Shown one piece after another: positions 35,207-45,259 of a stretch of 64,000 bases of DNA (positions within the stretch are counted from its first letter, which is position 1; each line of letters begins with the position of its first letter). The stretch is from contig JAHEWK010000007.1 of assembly GCA_020740775.1 (NCBI GenBank), positions 2,542,001-2,606,000 on the forward strand. Reading direction: 5' to 3'. The translations under genes and the position numbers were made by a program. This stretch comes from Ilyonectria destructans. Lineage: Eukaryota > Ascomycota > Sordariomycetes > Hypocreales > Nectriaceae. The notes below the pieces were generated by a model. That model searched no databases and was not told the origin of the DNA. It worked only from the letters and a program-made list of their open reading frames with translations.

Positions 35207-36937
35207 TTACCCCCATATCCCATCTGCATCTCCCCAGTGCTCGGATACACCCAACAGAGTGTTGACTTGCTCTTTCATGTATTCGAAAGTGACCTTATCC
35301 CGTTCCTCGTACCATTCTAGTTGAAACACACCCACGCGTGCCCAGGCCAATGTGCCCACAGCGTCCAAGCCCGAATGCCAGCCTCGACGATTTCTGTGGA
35401 CTTTGAGAGCCGCTTTTCCCGGTCTCAGAATCAGTAGCCCATTCATTGTACATGTTTTACCGACTTGAAGATCTACTTGAGTAGATAGAAGAACGGTCAT
35501 GAGCTCGGTAGGCCCAAAGTGGTCAATTATAGGATGAATATCTTCAAGGAGGCAGAATCTCTGTCCTTTGTCCCCGCTATGTGCTGGTAAGTCCGCGCCT
35601 GCGTCGAAGTAACATTTCATTGTACTCCACTCAGGCGTGAATGATGGCGATCTCAGGCAGTTGGTGATTGTTCTAAGAGGACAACCTTTGCCTTCAAACC
35701 TGCCCCATGTTATGGCGCCCAGACAATCTGTTGTAATCTTTAGGTGGAATTGAGAACCCTCCCTTGGCGTACCAGTTGACGTCAGGTTGTCATTGAATTG
35801 GGCAGATTCGTAGGCTAGCGGTCTTGGGACTGAAGCCCTGCCGCATATCCGCCATGCCCTCCCTGCAAGCGGTATCTCATCATGGCAAAAAAGTTGACTG
35901 ATCGTGGGAAACCGGTTCACAACAAGAACTCCCAGCGCGTCTTCTAGTTCCTCAAGGGTGAACGGATTCGTTTGTTTTGGGCCACCTGCTTCACGCGCCT
36001 TTCCAACCTGGAATTCGTCTCCAAATATTTGCATTATGCCGTAGACTCGGTCCAGTACGTGTTCCGAGGTCCGGAAAAAAGCACACGCCAGCACCTGCAT
36101 AGGTGAGGCGCTTAGAGGTCCCTGTAAACCCGAACGCAGCCACATATCCGCAAACTTAGACAGTTCAACTTCTATCTTCCTTTGGTCGTATTGAGGCGTG
36201 TACGAAACGTCTCCGGTATAGTGCATAGCGAGACCCCGAACTTGGTAGAGGTTAAGTGGTCGTTTATGTCCCGTCATAAAGCAAAAGTCCGAGCCCGCGA
36301 TGATGTATGCTTCCCCTTGGATGAAAGACTCTTGAAGTGTCCACATGGACCAAAACCAAGGGTCTTTAAGGAGATGAGAGAATATTTGCAGATCCGAGAT
36401 CGGGTCACGCGTCTTGTCGTGGAGCTCCTTTGAGAACAGGGTCGCCAGCGTCGCGGGATCCGCCGTGGTTAGCCATATATGGCCCTTTATGGCACCACGG
36501 AATATTCTCGCTTGACGCCCGACTTCGGAATCCGCAATTGGGCTGTGCTTCCACTGTGGGATACATGCAACATCAAGCCAAATAAATGGTGTGGCAACAT
36601 CATGTTCATCATGTCGGTTGACGATACTGTCTAGCACGCGTTGAAATTGTTTGCTGGTGAAGTGCTTTGGGTTAACCTTCGGAACTTGCCAGGGCACACC
36701 TCTGACTGGGAGAGAATCAGTGGAGGAGTCATCGGCCAATCTCCACCTTCCCCAGGTGTATGAAATAACCGAATACGATGGGTTCGAGATTCCGCCGTAC
36801 GTGTTGCCAGGCTGCCATTTATATGAGGTCATATCGGAGACGTTGAGGAGCCGCCTGGGCCATTTGCTGTCTGGGCTGAACTCCGGATGGTCTATGTCAT
36901 CCTCTAAATTCATGATAAGTGGCTGTGATGGCGACAT
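35207..36937 (-). CDS. HET-domain protein, TWGR subfamily (paralog C)
   Basis: Single-exon gene of 576 residues, intact. PRRLLNVSDMTSYKW (about 28-41) leads to SVISYTWGRWR (56-66), then VRGVPWQVPKVNP, FIWLDVACIPQ (about 114-124), GRQARIFRGAIKGHIWL and DPWFWSMWTLQESF (about 190-203). This is the HET domain of nonself-recognition proteins, in the TWGRW variant shared with the genes at 26.0 and 28.0 kb. The remaining 370 residues match nothing I recognise. It is transcribed in the same direction as the membrane protein directly upstream (190 bp between them), so both could be read from neighbouring promoters. No signal peptide. Confidence 0.9.
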   Translation of the reverse strand: MSPSQPLIMNLEDDIDHPEFSPDSKWPRRLLNVSDMTSYKWQPGNTYGGISNPSYSVISYTWGRWRLADDSSTDSLPVRGVPWQVPKVNPKHFTSKQFQRVLDSIVNRHDEHDVATPFIWLDVACIPQWKHSPIADSEVGRQARIFRGAIKGHIWLTTADPATLATLFSKELHDKTRDPISDLQIFSHLLKDPWFWSMWTLQESFIQGEAYIIAGSDFCFMTGHKRPLNLYQVRGLAMHYTGDVSYTPQYDQRKIEVELSKFADMWLRSGLQGPLSASPMQVLACAFFRTSEHVLDRVYGIMQIFGDEFQVGKAREAGGPKQTNPFTLEELEDALGVLVVNRFPTISQLFCHDEIPLAGRAWRICGRASVPRPLAYESAQFNDNLTSTGTPREGSQFHLKITTDCLGAITWGRFEGKGCPLRTITNCLRSPSFTPEWSTMKCYFDAGADLPAHSGDKGQRFCLLEDIHPIIDHFGPTELMTVLLSTQVDLQVGKTCTMNGLLILRPGKAALKVHRNRRGWHSGLDAVGTLAWARVGVFQLEWYEERDKVTFEYMKEQVNTLLGVSEHWGDADGIWG

Positions 36938-37127
36938 GTTTGAATGTGACTCCGGGATTCGTCATCAGTGCCCAAAGTACGTCCTGTCTAGAACTGCGTT
37001 ATTATACAGTCCATTCAGGTCAACAATACTACTATGCATGCCACACATGGCGGTCAACCCTGGCAGAACCATGATAGATGTCACATGACTATCACCAGCT
37101 TCTATTAGAAGTATTTACAACCAATAT

Positions 37128-38459
37128 CTAACTCTGAGCCTCGGCCAACGATGGCTTAGTTTCGGGATTCGCTTGTTCGGATACAAAGTTTCTCACTGCG
37201 TTCCTTGCCAAAGCTACTGATTCAGCCTCTTCTATTTCAAGAGTCGCCTCGACACATCCATTCTCTCCCCGAAGACAAACCTTTTGGCCTCTGCTCAGCA
37301 TTTTAGCAATCTTGTCTTCAGTTCTTCCACATCCTTCCCAGCCAAAAAGGCGTATGATGTGCAAAGCCAATACGCAGTAGAGCTGCTGGCCCAGCCAAAA
37401 GTACTGCATTGGATCGCTCATCCAGGATAGTAAGAGCAAGCCGATTGGGAAGTATAGCACGAAACAGTACGTGAGTATTATACTGATAATCTCTTTGGCC
37501 CTGTCATACTGAGATGATCGAATCGGATGCCCGTAGTGCTTGAAGAATTGTGCTACTAGATCTGAGGCAGGAGCGTCGACAGTAATGAGAATAAATCCGG
37601 TAGCCGGACGCATAACCTCGAAGACTTCGATATGATTCGATGACTCCGGAGATTGTGGAGAGTTTTGGATTGTTGCCTGATCCTTCGTCGCGACAGGCTC
37701 TAGACCAATTTCGCTCTCTGGAGTTTGAGTGTCGCCATCGGGAGTATGACCGACAGGGTGCTTAATATTAAGCTTCTCACGTCGCACTGTGAATATCATG
37801 GCAAACAATTTGAGAAACAAGGGGAGGCAGAAAAATCCGACAATCCACAAGTTCCATGTTGGAACTATGTGCGTGTTGGGTCGATAAATGATTCCGGCAG
37901 TGACAGCAAGAATGATTGACGACAGCTCGCTGCAGAAGATGCCGGCTACAGTCCAAATCGTGATTGCATGCTCCTCAATGATGTTCGAATTCTCCGAAGG
38001 ATCAAGCTGAAATTGCAGGTGGAGGCGATATATGAATTGTATCGCTCGAGCCTTGACCCCTGGTCGCCTTTCACTAGCAACAGGTCGGATACCCCTCAAG
38101 GCTTCCACCCAGAGCCCGTTGCGCACATGATGAGGATGCTGTTGCTCGTTGATAGATGTTGCGGTGCGATGGAAGTACACAGCCTCGTCCATGTCGTGAA
38201 AGAATGCGGTGCCTAACATATCACCTCCCTGCTTCCCTCTGTACAAGCCATTGTCTCGGAATTTATCCAGCACTTCCAGGGCGGCTCGATGCAACGGGCC
38301 ACTGGTTGGGAACAGAAATGCCAGTTTGAAGAATACTGTCGCATCCATGTAATTGTAGAACCTCTGAGGCCAAAGGAGCCGCTCGAAGACGGATTTCTCA
38401 GCCACTTCGGCGCCGAGGTAGCCTAGCACTGATCCCAGAGCTGAGGGAACGACGGACAT
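37128..38459 (-). CDS. Multi-pass membrane protein of unnamed family (paralog M2)
   Basis: Single-exon gene of about 443 residues; the open frame extends 12 bp upstream without an ATG, so ATG 38459 is chosen (MSVVPSALGSVLGYLGAEV). Blocks shared with M1 at 33.2 kb: ERLLWPQRFY, SGPLHRAALEVLD, GDMLGTAFF, KARAIQFIYRL, APASDLVAQFFKHYGHPIR and QQLYCVLALHIIRLFG. Hydrophobic helices: ITIWTVAGIFCSELSSIILA, NLWIVGFFCLPLFLKLFAMI, IISIILTYCFVLYFPIGLLL and YFWLGQQLYCVLALHI. The loop between the second and third is long, about 90 residues, and hydrophilic. Between helices 3 and 4, LSWMSDPMQY is close to M1. Family and function unknown. It lies 190 bp from the HET gene paralog C. Confidence 0.85.
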   Translation of the reverse strand: MSVVPSALGSVLGYLGAEVAEKSVFERLLWPQRFYNYMDATVFFKLAFLFPTSGPLHRAALEVLDKFRDNGLYRGKQGGDMLGTAFFHDMDEAVYFHRTATSINEQQHPHHVRNGLWVEALRGIRPVASERRPGVKARAIQFIYRLHLQFQLDPSENSNIIEEHAITIWTVAGIFCSELSSIILAVTAGIIYRPNTHIVPTWNLWIVGFFCLPLFLKLFAMIFTVRREKLNIKHPVGHTPDGDTQTPESEIGLEPVATKDQATIQNSPQSPESSNHIEVFEVMRPATGFILITVDAPASDLVAQFFKHYGHPIRSSQYDRAKEIISIILTYCFVLYFPIGLLLLSWMSDPMQYFWLGQQLYCVLALHIIRLFGWEGCGRTEDKIAKMLSRGQKVCLRGENGCVEATLEIEEAESVALARNAVRNFVSEQANPETKPSLAEAQS

Positions 38460-39063
38460 TGTACTTGGCACGTCACGAGGACGAAAGAATAAGAGTAAAG
38501 TTTGAGTTTAAGAAACAGGATAAACGCAGGGATGGGATAGGATAGTGAGAGTATAAATGGTGAAGATGGAATTCTCGCTGACGTGAGACTGCCTGGTGAG
38601 GCTGAGCGAGCGGTCAAGGGTGGCAGAATCCTTTGGCGACCGAGATCAGAGTTGTTACAGATTGGAGTGGCAAGGGTATATTTATCGGGACAATTTTTCA
38701 ATTGATGTTGGATTATGGACCTGATTAATACTGGCTAGAGTAATATCAGGGTTACCCTGTACTTTTGGCTCAGCTGGTTAATCTAACAATGGATCAATAC
38801 ACCTGCCTCCTCACTACCCACACTGTAGGAATTCCCATTGGATCGATGAGACGTGACGTGTGCAAATCCCTATTGGTATGGCTGCAGGTTGCTGGGCTGT
38901 TGGTTAGGCGGGCTGTTGGTTGGTTGTTGGGTGGGCGGCGGTTAGCTAGGGTAACCTTTTATCTTATAACACCATCATCCCCCCACCTTCTATTCTATTG
39001 CTTTTAACCTGCGTCCTTCACTCTTCTGTCCGGCTCATCACAGCAGCGACCATAGATTTCACA
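38460..39063. other. Intergenic, no gene recognised
   Basis: Divergent upstream region between the membrane-protein gene and the PNP-NACHT-ankyrin locus. Contains a G/T-rich stretch near 38,885-38,945 (repeated GGCTGTTGGTT). No gene seen. Confidence 0.5.
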
Positions 39064-42000
39064 ATGGAAGCAACGCCGTCTGCCCAAATCGCCCAAATCA
39101 ACAACACGGGCAGGGAATCTCACTCAGCCAAGGCGAAGACAATCCTTCCTGAGGACATCACAGTCGCTATATTTTGCGCTCTTGCTATCGAAGTTGTCGC
39201 TGTGAAGTACATTCTAGACGAGCGATTTGAAGGTTACCCAAATGCCAGTGGTCAGCACAATTACGTCTACTCCTATGGGCGTATTGGCGACCACAACATC
39301 GTCATAGCGCGACCGCATCAAATGGGGACCGTGAAGGCGGCGCAATGTGCAGCGACTGTCGCGCAGCAATTTCCAAATATTCGGTTTGCCTTAATGATCG
39401 GCACTGGGGGTGGCATCCCCAGCAGCAAATTTGACATTCGTTTGGGCGACATCGCCGTCAGCATCCCTCGAGACGGTCATCCCGGAGTCATCGAGTATGA
39501 CCACGGAAAATATGAGCGAGATGGCATGTTCGTTCTGAAAGGCTCTCTTAACAAGCCGCCTCCGATATTGATCAGTGCCGATGGCTCCTTGGAGGAGGAT
39601 GAGGAAATGGATGAAAGCCCACTCAGCGCGATACTGGAAGGCATCACCAACAAACGTGGCTACGCGCGGCCAGAGAGTGACGACGTTCTCTTTGAACAAA
39701 CTTTTCATCACGTCAACGAAGGGGAAGATTGCAGCGGCTGCGAGGCTTCTAGCGAGAAGAAGATCATGCCTCGCAAAACTCGCGAAGAGGAGATAAAGGT
39801 TCATCGCGGCCTTATTCTTTCAGGCGGCGCCGTTGTGAAAAACCCCGATGATCGGGCTCATCTATGCAGGAGCAATGAGACTGCGATTTGTTTCGAGATG
39901 GAAGCAGCCGGTATCATGGACCAAATTCCCTGTCTGGTCGTTCGAGGCATATGCAACTACGCAGACAGTCACAAAAACGACGAGTGGTGCCACTATGCCG
40001 CAGCGACAGCAGCGGCCTACGGCAAGGCCATTCTTACCAAGGTCCATATGTCAGAATTGGAGCAGAGAAGGAGCATGAGAGCGATTTTGGATAATGGTGA
40101 GATATAGAATGTGTCATGAATTATTCTTGATGGCTGAGCATGAATTGATAGTCGAGCAACGGTTAGAGGAAGTGGGAAACCACGTGCACGACCTGAAGCA
40201 GGGGGCTGCGGAAACAGAGGAAGGTACGTATTTTCATTCTTTGGGATAACCCGCGCCGCATTTGCCTCTTCTCTTTATTCCTTGACGTCGCCAGTTGTCA
40301 AACTCGACCTATCAGAAATATGTTCAATCCTGATCTTGACAAATGACAGCAAAACAACGAAAAGAGATCCTTGATTGGTTTACACCGGCCAACTGGATGA
40401 GTCCGCATTATATTCATTCTCAAAAGCGAGAACCCGACAGTAGCCAATGGTTTCTTCATTCACCAATGTTCAAACAGTAGTTGCAGGCTGCTGCAGGAAC
40501 ACTACTCCGCCATGGGTTTCCTGGTGCAGGAAAAACCATCATGACATTCGTTATCATTGACTATCTAGAGTCAGAAATTTGCAACATTTCAACCCAAACG
40601 CCGAATGAAAACTCAGCCGTAATATTCCTATCTTGCGATTTCCAACAAACAGCGCAGTTAATAACGGTACATATTCTGGAGATTTTATTGAAGCAGTTGG
40701 TCGAGAAACTTCCTTCCGTGCTAGAGGGTGTAAAGGAGTTCTATATCAGCAACCTGGAGAACCCAGCAGATTCAATTCCACTCGCACATGTAGCAAAAGT
40801 TCTTCGCTTGTTTTGAGCTTATTTTTCCGAACTTTTGTTGTCATCGATGCACTCGACGAATGCGATGATGAATCGAATGTCTTGTCCGAGATATTCAAAC
40901 TTCAAGCGGCAGACGGGAGCGAATTTTATAGCAACTTCTCGGCCACAAGACCGGATCAAAACTCAATTCAAGCAGTCCCCCTCAATCGAGATCCGAGCCG
41001 CCGACGAAGACCTGAGGCGGTACCTTGATAAGCGTATTTCGACGCATAAAGTCCTCGAGACGAGAGTCCGGACTACAAAGCGGAGATTAGGTCAAACTCA
41101 GGAAGAAAATCAAAGAAAAGATCTCAAAGGCTGCAGATGGAATGTAATTTTGTGATGCCCTCAATCAGAGTTGTCGAATTAAATGATTTGCAGTTTTCTC
41201 CTGGCTCGTTTTCATATGGATTCAGTAATGGAGATGGCATCACCTAACGGGATACTGACAACGATCGAAACACTACCTAAGAGAGAAGCCGCATACCAAG
41301 AGATCTATGCGAAAACAATACAGCGAATCAGTGGTCAGTCAGAGGAATATCAGTTCATCGCAGGGAGAATTCTTGAATGGGTTGTCTGCGCGCTGAGGCC
41401 GCTCACCATTATGGAACTTCGAGAAGCGCTGTCCATCAAACTCGGCGCTTCTCATCTCGACGAGGGTGATTTTTACAGCACCGAAATCATGGTCGAAGCA
41501 TGCAAAGGCTTGGTAACAATCGAGGGCGCAATTGTCCATCTGCTTCATCATACAGCCCGCGAATACTTGGATTCCAACTTTTGCCTTCTCTCGCAGATAA
41601 GCAATCAAGCAATTTCAGTCATACCCGAAATAGCCAACACCATGGGGAATAAAATTGCGAGAGACGCCGCACATCAACATATCACTCTGGTGTGCGTTGC
41701 CTACCTTTCATTCAGCATCTTCGAGTTCGGGCCATGCCTAGCGAGATCCGAGCTATCTCAACGACAAGAATCAAATAAGTTCTATAATTACGGTTCTTGT
41801 TATTGGGGACGCCATCTTCAGTGTTCTGGGCCTCATATCTCTAGTATCATAGCCGGTCAGAACATAACTGGTTTCGTTCGCAGCATCCCAAAAGTCACGG
41901 CGTCAATCCAACCGTTACTCGACTTCCCTCGCGGCTTGGAGATATTCGGCGTCTCGAAAAGCCCGATTTGGACTACGCCCCTACATCTGGCCGCCATTTT

Positions 42001-43368
42001 TGGTATTGAACTCTTGGTAAAATTTCTACTAGAGGGCGGCCAAGGATACGAACAAGATACCAACGGTGGCACCGCATTATCTCCCCCCTCCGAAACGGGA
42101 CATTGCGGTGTAGTGACGGTACCTTCTTCACGCCCTGCACACATAATGGATAGCCTTGGAGAGACCCCACTTTCTCACGCCGCTTACAATGGGCATGTCG
42201 ACGTAGTGGTGACACTTCTTAAATTCAACCCAGTGCCACTAAGCCAACGAGGTGCCTACTCGGATGCGCCAATCCTTCACGCCATTCTGAACGGGCATGA
42301 CGGCGTAGGCGTGCCACTTGTTGATGCTGGTGCCTATTCCTCGCAAAACCGGGATTTGCTACCCCTTGTCGTCCAAATGAGGTGCATTGCGCGGGTGACA
42401 ACCGGGCAACACCGCTTATTATGGCGGCTCAGAATGGTTACTTGGAAGCCGTTGAGTCTCTACTTAACCGGAATTACAAGACGGAGGCAATAACCTGGGA
42501 CGGGCGTACAGCGTTGTTCTATGCTGTTCGGTCTCAGCATATCGACGTGGTGAAGGTCTTGCTCAGCAAAAATGCCAACGCTAATGCTTTCAGCCCTGAT
42601 GGTACGCCACTCTTACAAGCTGCATATCATGGGTTTTCAGAGATTACCCGACTTCTGCTTGACCACAAAGCAAGTCCTGAGATCGTGACCTTAGTAGGTC
42701 AGACTCCATTAGAGGCTGCTGCAGAGAGGGGTCACGCAGGTGTGGTCCAACTCCTGCTCGAGAGAGGAGCAGATATTCAAGCGAGGCAAGGACGTACACC
42801 GCCAATATGTAGTGCTGCCTCTAGGGGTAATCACTCGGTGGTCAAGCTCCTCCTCGGTAAGAATGCTGATATTGAGGCCACAGACGACTCCGGTGGAACA
42901 GCATTATCGGCGGCGGCTCAACGGGGACATGTCACCATAGTTCGACTCCTGCTGGAGAGCGGCGCTGGCCGAAGTACAACAGATGACGCAGGCAACACGC
43001 CGTTACATCGAGCTGCTCTAGCGGGCCATATCGACGTTTTCAAGGTTCTCCTGGATACTCAAGCCAGTCTCGAGCTGAAAAGTGACAGGGGCGAAACGCC
43101 GCTTTTGCTTGCGACCTTGCGTGGTCACACAGCAATGGTGTCGCTGTTGCTTGATTTGGGCTCTGATCCCAACGCAGTGAATTACCGCCGCGATACGGCA
43201 ATTCTGCTAGCTTCGAAGGAGGGATACGATGATGTTGTGCAGGTTTTACTAAATAATGGCGCCAACCCTACCATTGAGAATAATTCTGGAGAAACGCCAT
43301 TTTCGGTAGCTAGTCAGGCTAAGCGATGGCCAACAGTGAAGTTGCTATTGGATAGCGGGTATATGTGA
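39064..43368 (+). pseudogene. PNP_UDP-NACHT-ankyrin NLR, degenerate
   Basis: One NLR in order, broken. The effector part is open (39064-40096, with FCALAIEVVAVKY, LMIGTGGGIP, CFEMEAAGIMD, VVRGICNYADSHK); short exons at 40152-40223 and from 40350 continue to a linker, SSQWFLHSPMFKQ. There a TAG (40478-40480) stands where related proteins have Trp. The NACHT P-loop HGFPGAGKT follows in frame (about 40,510), but the frame is lost near 40,803. Walker B (FVVIDALDECDDE) lies in a second frame, ATSRP...YLDKRIS in a third; a further shift is needed near 41,090 and another near 42,390. The ankyrin part is open from 42382 to 43368, about nine repeats. With at least one stop and about four shifts this cannot yield a full receptor; the effector exon could still be expressed alone. 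Confidence 0.85.
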
Positions 43369-43714
43369 GGATAAGGAGAAGATGTGCTTAGAACCCTAAG
43401 TACAGCATTATCTATTTTCGCATTATTTAACTTAACAGAGTTTTATCGTATATTTCTGTCCTCATACTTGAATAATTTAATCCAAGTAACCTAATAATAT
43501 CCAGCACGTTGTGCTATACACACTAGTTGTCTGACCCCCAGTACAATATGTTGAACTATTAGAAGCCATCGGGCTTATGTTACAGAGACCTTCTCCTGTC
43601 CCCGTTAACACTGCCCTGAGCATGCCCAAACTTTCTACTTGGATAGAATAGGCAGCTCGGTTATGTCGGTCCACGATCCTGAAAAATCATCTGTAAAAAT
43701 TAGCCCTGGCTTTT
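43369..43714. other. Intergenic, no gene recognised
   Basis: Short spacer between the ends of two convergent genes; nothing seen. Confidence 0.5.
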
Positions 43715-44672
43715 TTAGTCGATAAGGGAGGTTCTGTTACCAGGTTTCATATGCGAATCGGCAATTGTTGGGAAGAAGTGGCCGGGATGAAGAATGGTCT
43801 GAGCCGACGTCGCGATAAGCATCATGCTGTATGACTTTATGTTAGCAAAGGCCGGAGGCGAGTGGAGAGTTTTAACCAAGGGAGACTCACCATCCTTCAA
43901 GGATAATAAAAGTAATCTGATCCCTCATGAGAGAGTTTCCCCATCCACCTCTCATCTCGGCAATTCGGTAGACACAGCGGATAAAAATGGCCGTGAATGC
44001 AGTGACGAGCCCAGACAGAAACCACCGAAACTTGGTACTGTGCCATGTCTCTAATGCAGTACCGGAGAGCGGGCTAGATGCACGGGCCCTCACACGCCTC
44101 ACCAAGAACAGAACGGCCAAGATGGCAAAGATGGATAAGGTCACGACTTGAAACGCAATTCCTGCCATCATGACGTTGTTTCCCAGATCGAGTCGATCCT
44201 TGTCGTTCCCTGCCATTACTGCAAGACCGCCGCCAGTAGCCTGCAGCGCGAGGGACACTACATCCGCAGCAATGAAGCCTTTAGTGTACTGCTTAGGCTT
44301 GAGGACAGACCATTCTGCACCAAAAAGCTGGACGATGTGTCTGAGCATGAGATAGATGGCTGCACTGTTGAACGCGGGGGCGATGATGAGACAGCAGACC
44401 TGGGCTTGGAAGGGAATCGAGTTGAACGGCTGAAAGTGGAGGTAGAGGCGAGCTAGGTAGCCCAGGGTGAGGGCTGCACAACCGAGGGTGAGGGCGATGG
44501 TGTATCCTTTAGTGCGGAAGCGAATGCCGAGCCAGATCTGGGCACCGAAGCAAATGACAAAAAAGACGGCAAAGAAGCCATTGACGAATAGGTTGGGACG
44601 ATATCCGAGGATAGTGTAACTAATGGGGCACTCGGCGGTGACTTCTGTGCAAATGGGAGGTCTGAGAGTCAT
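43715..44672 (-). CDS. RTA1-like multi-pass membrane protein (second copy)
   Basis: Two exons (44672-43891, 43826-43715) give about 297 residues with seven helices. Family marks: GYRPNLFVNGFFAVFFVI, LIIAPAFNSAAIYLMLRHIV, DVVSLALQATGGG and FIRCVYRIAEMRGGWGN. The 64-bp intron (GTGAGT...CAG) joins GC to MMLIATSAQTILHP, the last helix. The start is the first ATG in frame. It is clearly diverged from the RTA1 protein at 14.1 kb. Role probably at the plasma membrane in lipid handling or drug tolerance, by family. Confidence 0.93.
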
Positions 44673-45259
44673 TTTGAGTTGAGCTTCGAGATGGTGGACG
44701 AAGATGACGATGGGCTAAAGAAAACGAGAGTCTAATGAACGATGATAGTTCGGAGAAGGACGATGGAAATGTATTGGAAATACAAGGAACGAGCGACTTG
44801 TTGAGGTTGGAGGAACAAGTCAAGGGCTGGAGGCTTCTCGTACGAATATAAATATCTGAACGGCTGGAACTTCCTTGACACATGTTTGCATCCTCTGTTA
44901 TTCTAGTTACCCTTCTTCGCCAAAAATAGCACACAACAGTCTTGATTTAGTTCCATATCAAAAGACCGAAGATCGACTGTGGGGTGCACGCTTCAAGAAC
45001 GGCCCCTGCCCCTGCGTAAACATCCTTGTAACCCTCGGTCTTTTAGACTAGATGAATCTCTATTGGCTGCCTTGCTACTCGCCCCGTTGTTTCTCGGTCT
45101 TTGAGTTTGCTCCACAGATGAAACCAGATGAATCAGATCCAGCCTTCTACATACCTGATGTTCCTGCAGTAATCTCACGAGTCACGGCTTGCTCGGTCTT
45201 CACCTCTCGGTCCTCACCCCTCGGTCTTTGCCTCTCACTTCTCCTCCTCGGTCTTGAAC
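44673..45259. other. Divergent promoter region with repeats
   Basis: Lies between the divergent RTA1 and Zn2Cys6 genes. The part next to the latter holds six CTCGGTCTT-type repeats (listed separately). No gene seen. Confidence 0.5.
45034..45255 (+). repeat. CTCGGTCTT repeats before the Zn2Cys6 gene
   Basis: Five exact CTCGGTCTT copies start at 45034, 45093, 45192, 45220 and 45247, and one variant (CTCGGTCCT) starts at 45206. The three at 45192, 45206 and 45220 are exactly 14 bp apart. Each includes CGG, the half-site bound by many Zn2Cys6 factors, and they end just before the ATG at 45260. Could be a 5'-leader minisatellite or regulatory sites. Confidence 0.7.
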
